Below are positions 1-5,697 of a stretch of DNA of 8,350 nt, one piece after another (position 1 is the first letter of the stretch; every line of letters starts with the position of its first letter). The notes under the pieces were generated by a model, which searched no databases, was not told where the DNA came from, and saw only the letters and a program-made list of their open reading frames with translations. Source of the DNA: Pseudomonadota bacterium (lineage in GTDB: Bacteria > Pseudomonadota > Alphaproteobacteria > Rhizobiales > Aestuariivirgaceae). The position numbers and the translations under genes were made by a program. The stretch is taken from the NCBI GenBank assembly GCA_016522385.1, contig JAEKFU010000228.1, forward strand, positions 1 through 8,350. Reading direction: 5' to 3'.

Positions 1-241
1 TTTCTGTCTGGCGCACCGAAAACAATTCTCGGTAGCGCCAGAGATCGTTCTCGCGCCCGGCCGCATCGTCACGCCAGACGGCTTTCGCGACGCCAGCAAA
101 GTCATAGCGCACGAGAAAGGGGCGGCCGACGTTCCACAAGCCAAACATCCAGTTTGCGTCATAGCTCGCACCAGTCATCGAACGTTTAAGATGGGAGGCA
201 AATATCGGGCAGCCGATCTTCTGATTCGATTCAAGGAGCAC
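1..241 (-). CDS. Threonine-synthase-like PLP-dependent enzyme, N-terminal fragment (runs off left edge)
   Basis: The reverse strand is open from a GTG at 241-239 to the window edge, giving 80 codons. The visible protein contains HLKRSMTGASY, then GRPFLVRYDF, then LWRYRELF. This matches, from memory, the N-terminal layout of the threonine synthase / PLP-dependent fold type II family (HLxCSLTGE, GRPLLVRYDL, LWRYRELLP), which precedes the lysine-bearing catalytic domain lying outside this window. Family members that act as threonine synthase convert O-phosphohomoserine to threonine in the cytosol; the substrate here cannot be inferred. The GTG at 241 was chosen because GGGAG lies 8 bases upstream; an in-frame GTG at 256 and an ATG at 178 are alternatives. 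Several positions usually conserved differ: Cys in the first motif is Arg, and the expected GLSxAGRP reads GLWNVGRP. It may therefore be a divergent paralogue or a decaying gene. It is divergent from the short-chain dehydrogenase. Confidence 0.6.
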   Translation of the reverse strand, partial: MLLESNQKIGCPIFASHLKRSMTGASYDANWMFGLWNVGRPFLVRYDFAGVAKAVWRDDAAGRENDLWRYRELFSVRQTE

Positions 242-249
242 AGTCCGGT

Positions 250-254
250 CTCCC
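250..254 (-). promoter_or_regulatory. Shine-Dalgarno for the threonine-synthase-like gene
   Basis: On the reverse strand GGGAG lies 8 bases before the GTG at 241-239. This is the best ribosome binding site near any start codon of this frame and decides the start in favour of 241 over the GTG at 256 or the ATG at 178. Confidence 0.5.
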
Positions 255-348
255 ACATTAGAAAAGTTTTTCAGCTTGATCGGACGGGCTTACGCTAGTT
301 TGGTACACGCACGGGCCAAATGATACGAAACTCAGGGGATTAAAAGCA

Positions 349-1116
349 ATGAAGGGGCGATTATTTGACAGGATCGCGCTGGTGACTGGCGGTGCATCGG
401 GATTTGGTGCGGGCATTGCGGACTGCTTCGTTCGTGAAGGTGCAAAGGTGATGATCGCCGATATCAATGAGCCTGCCGGACGCCACAAGGCCGAGGCGCT
501 GCAACACGCAGGACATTCAGCTAGCTTTGTGCAGACGGATGTCTCCAAGGCCGACAGTGTCCGCCAGGCCGTTGCAGCATGCGTTGATTCCTTTGGCAGG
601 CTTGACACGATGGTGGCGAATGCAGGTATCGGTCAGCGTCCCTGCCCAATCGCGGAACTGGACGAAAGCGAGCTGACGCGCCAGTTCGACACAAATGTCA
701 AGGGCGTGGTGTTTTGCTGCAAAGAGGCTGTCGCTCAGTTCCGCGAGCGGGGCGGGGGTAACATTGTCATCACAGCCTCAGGGATTGCGCTGACGCCGCG
801 CCCGAGATTGTTGGCTTATGCCGCCGCCAAAGGCGCCGTGGTGGCTTTTGCCAAGGGATTGGCGCTTGAATTGGCGGACGAGGGCATTCGTGTTAATGCG
901 CTGTGTCCAGCGGTCGGCGACACGCCGATGATCGCCGAATTCATGGGCGGCGCTGTGAACGAGGCCGGTAAGGCACAGTTTCGCGAAGCCTTGCCGATGG
1001 GCAGATTGATTACGCCGCGCGATGTCGGCGAGGCGGCGGTCTTTATGGCATCGGACATAGAGTCCGGGGCAATAACCGGTTCAGCTTTTCCGGTCGATGC
1101 CGGGCGGTGTGTGTAA
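349..1116 (+). CDS. Classical short-chain dehydrogenase/reductase (SDR)
   Basis: A 255-residue cytosolic oxidoreductase of usual length for classical SDRs. The Rossmann dinucleotide motif TGGASGFG is at 13-20. An acidic Asp38 ends the second strand, which in this family favours NAD(H) over NADP(H). Asp64 fits the adenine-binding position, NAG is at 91-93, and the catalytic set is Asn116, Ser144, Tyr157 and Lys161 (YAAAK), so it should be active. The C-terminus ITGSAFPVDAG is the usual SDR ending with Ala in place of the second Gly of VDGG; the loop after strand six reads CPAVGDTPM instead of the common PGxVxTPM. The ATG has AGGGG at 334-338, ten bases upstream. The substrate cannot be told from sequence; similar proteins are labelled 3-oxoacyl-ACP reductase, glucose or cyclic-alcohol dehydrogenase. 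It stops 38 bases before the pseudouridine synthase and may lead that transcript. Confidence 0.9.
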   Translation: MKGRLFDRIALVTGGASGFGAGIADCFVREGAKVMIADINEPAGRHKAEALQHAGHSASFVQTDVSKADSVRQAVAACVDSFGRLDTMVANAGIGQRPCPIAELDESELTRQFDTNVKGVVFCCKEAVAQFRERGGGNIVITASGIALTPRPRLLAYAAAKGAVVAFAKGLALELADEGIRVNALCPAVGDTPMIAEFMGGAVNEAGKAQFREALPMGRLITPRDVGEAAVFMASDIESGAITGSAFPVDAGRCV

Positions 1117-1154
1117 GGGCTTTGCTGGGCGCACAAATCGGTCTATCTCAGGTT

Positions 1155-1961
1155 ATGGCCGACTCATCAACACAAGGCCCCGCCGCCAGGGGCGAGCGCA
1201 TCGCCAAGGTGATGGCGCGTGCCGGCCTGTGCTCGCGGCGTGATGCAGAGCGCTGGATTGAAGAAGGAAGAGTCGAGGTCAACGGCATTGTATTGACGAC
1301 ACCGGCGCTCATGGTCGGCCCGCAAGACCGCGTAGAGGTGGACGGTAAGCCATTGCCCGAGAAGCAAGACCAGCGGCTGTGGCGTTACCACAAACCGTCC
1401 GGGCTAGTGGTCAGCCACCGGGATGAAAAGGGCCGCGAGACCGTATTCGACGCGCTTAAGGAGCAATTACCGCGGGTGGTGTCGGTCGGCCGGCTTGATC
1501 TCAATACCGAGGGCCTGTTGCTATTGACCAATGACGGCGAGCTTGCGCGCCTCTTGGAGCTGCCGGCGACCGGCTGGGTACGGCGCTACCGGGTGCGGGC
1601 GCATGGTACGGTTGCACCGGAAGCGCTTGCCGGTCTTAAAGACGGCGTCACGGTCGACGGCATCCACTACGGGCCGATCACCGCATCGCTGGAGAAAGTT
1701 CAGGGAAGCAATTGCTGGCTGACCTTTGCCCTGCGAGAAGGCAAGAACCGCGAGATAAAACGGGTCTGCGAACATCTGGGGCTTCAGGTCAATCGGCTGA
1801 TCCGCACTTCCTTTGGTCCATTTCAGCTTGGCGAGCTGAAACGGGGCGAGGTAGAAGAAATCGCACCGAGCGTTCTGGCCGACCAGCTGGGCCGAGGTAT
1901 GGCCGGGCAGTCTGCTAAACCAAAAAAGGCGCCTCGTGCGGATCGTCGGCGGCATACATAA
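1155..1961 (+). CDS. rluB: rRNA pseudouridine synthase, RsuA/RluB family
   Basis: This 268-residue protein isomerises uridine to pseudouridine in rRNA. From the ATG at 1155, an S4 RNA-binding domain spans about residues 14-60 (ERIAKVMARAGLCSRRDAE). The catalytic motif GRLDLNTEGLLLLTNDG starts at 112 with the nucleophile Asp115. The second family motif KNREIKR is at 197-203, followed by the FGPFQLGELKRGEV segment. A short basic tail (KPKKAPRADRRRHT) ends it and could contact rRNA. RluB (23S U2605 in E. coli) is the most likely assignment in alphaproteobacteria; RsuA or RluE cannot be excluded by eye. The start is uncertain: no good Shine-Dalgarno precedes 1155 (AGG is only three bases away), and an in-frame GTG at 1107 would overlap the SDR stop. 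I prefer 1155 because the S4 domain begins soon after it. It overlaps rsmD by 26 bases. Confidence 0.88.
   Translation: MADSSTQGPAARGERIAKVMARAGLCSRRDAERWIEEGRVEVNGIVLTTPALMVGPQDRVEVDGKPLPEKQDQRLWRYHKPSGLVVSHRDEKGRETVFDALKEQLPRVVSVGRLDLNTEGLLLLTNDGELARLLELPATGWVRRYRVRAHGTVAPEALAGLKDGVTVDGIHYGPITASLEKVQGSNCWLTFALREGKNREIKRVCEHLGLQVNRLIRTSFGPFQLGELKRGEVEEIAPSVLADQLGRGMAGQSAKPKKAPRADRRRHT
1926..1929 (+). promoter_or_regulatory. Shine-Dalgarno for rsmD, inside the rluB 3' end
   Basis: AAGG lies six bases before the GTG at 1936, within the lysine-rich tail codons of the upstream gene. It supports the GTG as the rsmD start and places its initiation under ribosomes finishing rluB. Confidence 0.5.
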
Positions 1962-2517
1962 GGGCGCACAAATTTTTGCACCAGGCAACCGGCGAACCCG
2001 GCCAACCAGCGACCGGGTTCGTGAGGCGATCTTCAATATCCTTGCACATGGCATCGAACGGTTCGCACTTAAAGATGCGCGCGTGCTCGATCTTTTTGCC
2101 GGCACCGGCGCGCTGGGTCTGGAAGCCCTCTCTCGGGGTGCGCGTTTTGCGCAGTTTGTTGACGACAGTGCCGAGGCGCGCGGCATCATCCGGCGAAATG
2201 CCGATGTGCTTGGTGAAATCGGACGCTGCAAGATCTGGCGCCGCGATGCCAGCCAACTTGGGCAGTGTGCACCGCAACCCCCGTTCGACCTGGTGTTCAT
2301 CGATCCACCCTACGGAAAGGACCTCGCCATCAAAGCGTTGACGACATTGATTGAGGGCGACTGGCTCAACCCCGGTGCGGTCATTGTGTTGGAGGAAAGC
2401 ACTCGAGTCGAGGTTGATGCGCCAACTGGCCTGGACGTGCTGGACACGCGTATCTACGGGGACACGCAGGTAATCATCTTGAGGGCATTGGATACATGTC
2501 GGTTAAGCTCTCCGTAG
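1936..2517 (+). CDS. rsmD: 16S rRNA (guanine(966)-N2)-methyltransferase RsmD
   Basis: A 193-residue SAM-dependent methyltransferase that makes m2G966 in 16S rRNA on the small subunit. The N-terminus MRIVGG and the RPTSDRVREAIFN segment (about 22-34) are RsmD signatures. The SAM-binding motif LDLFAGTGALGLEALSRGA is at 51-69, and the catalytic DPPY is at 123-126, the form used by exocyclic-amine guanine methyltransferases. Length is typical of the family (about 180-200). The start is a GTG, supported by AAGG six bases upstream and by the fit of MRIVGG to the family start. It overlaps rluB by 26 bases in another frame and the transporter start by 22 bases, so the three are probably translationally coupled. 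Neighbouring rluB and rsmD form a small rRNA-modification pair. No key residue is missing. Confidence 0.93.
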   Translation: MRIVGGIHKGAQIFAPGNRRTRPTSDRVREAIFNILAHGIERFALKDARVLDLFAGTGALGLEALSRGARFAQFVDDSAEARGIIRRNADVLGEIGRCKIWRRDASQLGQCAPQPPFDLVFIDPPYGKDLAIKALTTLIEGDWLNPGAVIVLEESTRVEVDAPTGLDVLDTRIYGDTQVIILRALDTCRLSSP

Positions 2518-3657
2518 CGTCGACCGCCCTGACGGCCGTCCTGGTGGGCTTCGGCGGATCGGTCGCGATCGTTCTGGCGGCGGCACAGGCGGTTGGGGCG
2601 ACTGGTGGGCAAACGTCATCATGGATTGCCGCGCTATGTCTCTCGATGGCCGGCACCAGTGCCTTGCTCGGCTGGATGCACCGGATTCCGATCATCACTG
2701 CATGGTCGACCCCGGGTGCTGCATTGATCGCTTCGACAACGGGTGTCGGTATCGAAGCCGCCATCGGGGCATTTCTTCTTGTCGCCGCGCTGATCCTCTT
2801 CACCGCCCTTTTTAAACCGCTCGGCGAATTAATTGCGCGCATTCCGGCACCCATCGCATCGGCAATGCTGGCGGGCGTGTTAATCCAATTTGTGGTTGCG
2901 GTGTTCGACCATCTCAAAGACCTGCCGTTGCTGGTCGTGCCATTGCTGGTGCTGTTTTTCCTGGTCCGGCTGCTCGATGCAACAGTGGCGGTGCTCGGGG
3001 TATTTGGCGGGGGCATTGCCATCACCTTTGCGCTCGGGCTCAACAGCGAAATCGACGGCCCACTCGGTCTGTCGCAATTTGAACTGATAGTGCCGCGCTT
3101 CGATGCCGCTGTGTTGATCGGCCTTGCCCTGCCACTCTACCTCGTCACGATGGCTTCACAGAACCTGCCGGGCTTCGCTGTGTTGCGCGCAGCCGGGGTA
3201 TGAGCCGCCTGTGCGTTCGTCGCTCCTTGTGACCGGCATTGCCTCGCTCATCACCGCACCGTTAGGTGCCCACACTTCAAACCTGGCGGCAATTACGGCG
3301 GCAATTTGCACTGGACCTGACACGCATCCCGATCCGGCCAAGCGTTGGCCTGCAAGCGTCTTTTATGGTGCGTTCTATCTCCTGCTGGCGATCTTCGGGG
3401 CAGCGCTTGTGGCCATCATGCTGGCTATGCCGAAAGCCTTTATTACGACGGTCGCCGGCTTGGCATTGCTCGGCCCGCTAACCAGTGCGCTTGCTGCGGC
3501 GATGAAGGAACCAGAACCGCTTATGCCGGCCGTGGTCACCTTTGTCGTGACCGCTTCTGGACTGAGCTTGTTCGGCATTGGCTCGGCCTTCTGGGGCCTG
3601 GCTGCAGGTCTGGCGATCATTGGCCTTGGCAAGGCCGCCAGTAGATTTTGGCCTTAG
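2496..3657 (+). pseudogene. BenE-family (benzoate:H+ symporter-like) transporter, split by a one-base frameshift
   Basis: Two adjoining reading frames together encode a 386-residue polytopic membrane protein of normal BenE length. The first frame gives residues 1-234 from the ATG at 2496, with GAGGG at 2481-2485 as Shine-Dalgarno, and stops at 3201-3203. The rest, in the +1 frame, resumes at 3199 and ends at 3657. Family landmarks are STPGAAL near residue 71, MASQNLPG before the break and LGAHTSNLAAITAAICTG plus HPDPAKR after it. Dropping one G from GGGG at 3195-3198 restores the continuous AAGYEPPV. About ten or more hydrophobic segments are visible across both halves. BenE proteins are thought to import benzoate with protons across the inner membrane; no aromatic-degradation genes are nearby, so the substrate is open. 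Both halves look conserved, so a very recent mutation or a sequencing error is likelier than old decay. It overlaps rsmD by 22 bases. Confidence 0.88.
3195..3198 (+). other. GGGG frameshift point in the BenE-family gene
   Basis: The upstream frame reads GCC GGG GTA TGA and stops. Reading GCC GGG TAT GAG, with one G fewer, gives the family-conserved Ala-Gly-Tyr and continues to the natural C-terminus. The position is therefore fixed to this four-G run. It is either an inserted base, a base-calling error or, less likely, a +1 slippage site where a Gly tRNA can re-pair with GGG. Confidence 0.8.
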
Positions 3658-3696
3658 TGTGAGTTCCAGAACTTGCGTGCTGATGTCTGGAGCAGG

Positions 3697-3721
3697 GTTT
3701 TTGATTAGACCAATCGAAAAC
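3697..3721. repeat. Inverted repeat: 10-bp stem, 5-base loop
   Basis: GTTTTTGATT (3697-3706) pairs with AATCGAAAAC (3712-3721) around the loop AGACC. Nine of ten pairs are Watson-Crick and one is T-G. It lies 39 bases after the transporter stop and could form the 3' end of that transcript, but no T-run follows on the forward strand. Confidence 0.6.
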
Positions 3722-3764
3722 AATAGGCCTGATCACCAGTAATAGTCTAGCGGTCGATTCACGA

Positions 3765-3785
3765 TTCGGATTGATTCAATCTGAA
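3765..3785. repeat. Inverted repeat: 9-bp stem, 3-base loop
   Basis: TTCGGATTG (3765-3773) pairs with CAATCTGAA (3777-3785) around ATT, with one G-T wobble. The arms include the GATTCA-type words that recur in this gap. Confidence 0.6.
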
Positions 3786-3798
3786 CCGATTTTGCACC

Positions 3799-3817
3799 TG
3801 GCAAGGGGCGATTGCCA
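3799..3817. repeat. Inverted repeat: 6-bp stem, 7-base loop
   Basis: TGGCAA (3799-3804) pairs perfectly with TTGCCA (3812-3817) around GGGGCGA. It is short and could be chance on its own; it is listed because it sits between the other hairpins of the gap. Confidence 0.4.
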
Positions 3818-3826
3818 TAACGGCGT

Positions 3827-3885
3827 AAAATCTTTTAGATTCAATCGCTTGTTTTCTGATGATGTGTAACTGAATCAACGATTTT
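3827..3885. repeat. Nested long-range inverted repeat beside the mutL stop
   Basis: AAAATC (3827-3832) is complementary to GATTTT (3880-3885), and inside it GATTCA (3838-3843) is complementary to TGAATC (3871-3876). The internal loops are 5 and 3 bases and the terminal loop is 27 bases. On the reverse strand this lies just after the mutL stop codon and could structure the mutL mRNA 3' end. The large loop makes it weaker than the two hairpins to the left. Confidence 0.4.
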
Positions 3886-3889
3886 GAAC

Positions 3890-5668
3890 CTACTTTCGAC
3901 CAAACAGGCGCTCGATGTCGGACAGTTTTAGTTCCACATAGGTTGGGCGGCCATGGTTACATTGACCGGAATGAGGGGTGGCTTCCATGTCGCGCAGCAG
4001 CTGGTTCATCTCATCCGGTTTGAGCCGGCGCCCGGAGCGCACCGAACCATAACAGGCCATGGTGGCAAGCACGTGATCCATGCGTTCATCAAGGCTGGTT
4101 GCCTGCCCAACCGACTCCAATTCATCGGCCAGATTCTTGACGAGGTCGGCGATCTCGATGCCGGCGATCAGTGCCGGCACTTCGCGCACAACGATCGATG
4201 CCGGGCCAAATGCCTCGAGCACCAATCCGGAGGTGGCGAGGTCCTCCGCCGCTGCAGCAAGCCGCTCGACTGAGACCGGATCGAGCTCGATCACCTCGGG
4301 CACAAGCAAGGGTTGGGTGGCTATGCTGTCACGAGCGCGTGCTTCTTTCATGCGCTCATAGACGAGCCGTTCATGGGCAGCGTGCTGGTCGACAATGACA
4401 ATGCCATCTCGGGTCTGGGCCAAAATGTAGTTTTCGTGAAACTGGGTCCGGGCCGCGCCTAAAGGTTTGTCGAAGTGGTCTTCTGTGGTTGCCGTCTCGT
4501 CCGTCGTTTGGACATCTGCTGAAATGCCATCACCGCCGGCGAACTCCGCAGCTGGTTCGGCGAAGCCTGACGGTGTGGGCGCCTGCATGGCATAACCGGC
4601 GGCACGCTCGGCAAATACCGGACGCATGGGTCTGTGCCGACGGAAGGCATCCACCGTGTCTCGGCCAACCGTCGATGATGCACGATGCCCGGCAACGGCT
4701 AGCGCCGCCCGCAGACCGCTGACGACGAGGCCGCGAACATGCTGGGCGTTGCGGAAGCGCACTTCGGCTTTGGTCGGGTGCACATTGACGTCGACCCCAT
4801 CGGGCGGACAGGTGAGAAAGAGCGCCGCAGCCGGATGCCGGCCACGCATCAAGAAGTCGGCATAGGCACCACGGATGGCACCGGTCAGCTGCTTGTCGCG
4901 GACCGGACGGCCGTTGACGAAGACGAACTGCATGTTGGTCTGTCCGCGCGAGAAGGTCGGCAGGCCGGCATGACCTTCAAGGCGGATGGTGTCACGCCGG
5001 TGATCGACCGGGACGGCATTGTCCATGAACTCCTTGCCCATGACATCGGCCAGTCGACCCTGAGCCGAGTTGATCGGCAGATCGAGGATACGGCGTCCGT
5101 CGCCGGTCAGTGTAAAAGCAATTGCAGGATACGCCATTGAGAGGCGGCGCATGATGCTGGCAACCTCGATCATCTCGGCCCGTTCCGACTTTAGGAATTT
5201 CAAACGCGCCGGCACTGCATGAAACAGATCGCGGACGTCTATCGATGTGCCCGTGACACGTGCTGCCGGGCGGACGTGTGATTGCCGACCACCTTCGATG
5301 CGAATCTCGTGGGCCTCATCATCGCCCTGCCAGCGCGATGTGATGGTCAGGCGGCTGATCGCACCGATCGATGGCAGCGCCTCACCGCGAAAGCCCAGCG
5401 TATCGATGCGCACCAGGTCATCATCAGTCAATTTGGATGTGGCGTGACGCTCCACGGCGATTCGCAAATCGTCAGCGGTCATGCCATGACCATCGTCCAC
5501 GACCTGGATTAGGCTGCGGCCGCCAGCCAGAACGGTGACATCGATCGACTTGGCGCCGGCATCGACAGCGTTCTCCACCAGTTCCTTGACGACGCTGGCC
5601 GGCCGCTCGATCACTTCGCCTGCGGCGATCCGGTTCACCGTGCCTTCAGATAAGCGCCTGATTCGCAT
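3890..5668 (-). CDS. mutL: DNA mismatch repair protein MutL (endonuclease type)
   Basis: A 592-residue mismatch-repair ATPase that links MutS to downstream repair. The N-terminal GHKL ATPase shows ENAVDAGA from 32, DDGHGM at 58-63, GFRGEAL at 92-98 and GTSIDVRDLF near 140-149; the transducer domain has FVNGRPVRDK (250-259) and DVNVHPTKAEVRF (293-305). A poorly conserved linker spans about 325-405. The C-terminal dimerisation domain carries DQHAAHERLVYE at 427-438, an exact match to the metal-dependent endonuclease motif DQHA-x2-E-x4-E, together with ACYGSVRSGRRL near 538 and QCNHGRPT near 569, which help form the metal site. This is the nicking form found in bacteria lacking MutH. The ATG at 5668 is preferred over a TTG six bases earlier, because GGA lies nine bases before it. 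It follows pgi by 29 bases, probably as the last gene of that operon. Confidence 0.96.
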   Translation of the reverse strand: MRIRRLSEGTVNRIAAGEVIERPASVVKELVENAVDAGAKSIDVTVLAGGRSLIQVVDDGHGMTADDLRIAVERHATSKLTDDDLVRIDTLGFRGEALPSIGAISRLTITSRWQGDDEAHEIRIEGGRQSHVRPAARVTGTSIDVRDLFHAVPARLKFLKSERAEMIEVASIMRRLSMAYPAIAFTLTGDGRRILDLPINSAQGRLADVMGKEFMDNAVPVDHRRDTIRLEGHAGLPTFSRGQTNMQFVFVNGRPVRDKQLTGAIRGAYADFLMRGRHPAAALFLTCPPDGVDVNVHPTKAEVRFRNAQHVRGLVVSGLRAALAVAGHRASSTVGRDTVDAFRRHRPMRPVFAERAAGYAMQAPTPSGFAEPAAEFAGGDGISADVQTTDETATTEDHFDKPLGAARTQFHENYILAQTRDGIVIVDQHAAHERLVYERMKEARARDSIATQPLLVPEVIELDPVSVERLAAAAEDLATSGLVLEAFGPASIVVREVPALIAGIEIADLVKNLADELESVGQATSLDERMDHVLATMACYGSVRSGRRLKPDEMNQLLRDMEATPHSGQCNHGRPTYVELKLSDIERLFGRK

Positions 5669-5697
5669 GTGCAAAGGTCCGTTAGCGGGTCTTCAGT

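Larger units (their letters stand above)
3658..3889. other. Convergent intergenic region with hairpins and repeated GATTCA words
   Basis: No gene lies in these 232 bases between the transporter and mutL, whose transcripts converge here. The segment is AT-richer than the genes around it. It contains four imperfect inverted repeats (listed separately), GATTCA at 3756-3761, 3773-3778 and 3838-3843, GATTCG at 3763-3768, and TGAATC at 3871-3876. I see no hairpin followed by a clean T-run on either strand, so no classical intrinsic terminator can be called. The clustering of short palindromes suggests a dispersed intergenic repeat or structured 3' ends, but this is inference. Confidence 0.6.
3787..3891. 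repeat. 13-base direct repeat pair (12 of 13 identical)
   Basis: CGATTTTGCACCT at 3787-3799 and CGATTTTGAACCT at 3879-3891 differ at one base. Both are preceded by related GAATC/GATTCA-rich sequence. The second copy reaches into the mutL stop codon. This spacing could mark the ends of a small repeat unit, or be a partial duplication. Confidence 0.5.

Noticed and set aside
290..330. Possible promoter TTGGTA (300-305) with GATACG (322-327) before the SDR
   Set aside because: The match to the -10 consensus is poor and the 16-base spacing alone does not support a call.
1107..1154. Upstream GTG start for rluB giving a 16-residue extension
   Set aside because: No good Shine-Dalgarno, it overlaps the SDR stop, and the extension does not look like the family; it is kept only as an alternative.
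1521..2300. Long open frame on the reverse strand across rluB and rsmD (259 codons)
   Set aside because: It lies opposite two confidently identified genes, has no recognisable domain and a composition typical of antisense frames in GC-rich coding DNA.
2474..3043. Reverse-strand open frame opposite the transporter (189 codons)
   Set aside because: The Ala/Ser/Pro/Arg-rich product with no motif is an antisense shadow of the transporter gene.
3124..3198. Separate start for the transporter's second half at 3124
   Set aside because: The first 25 codons from that start are out-of-frame transporter sequence with no membrane-protein character; family similarity begins only at 3199.
3662..3673. Short palindrome AGTTC-CA-GAACT just after the transporter stop as a terminator
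   Set aside because: The five-base-pair stem with a two-base loop and no T-run is too weak.
4739..5140. Forward open frame inside mutL (133 codons)
   Set aside because: It lies opposite the conserved MutL ATPase and transducer region and resembles no known family.
5669..5674. TTG start for mutL two codons upstream of the ATG
   Set aside because: The GGA element would be only three bases from it, while the ATG at 5668 has proper spacing and matches the family start MRIRRL.
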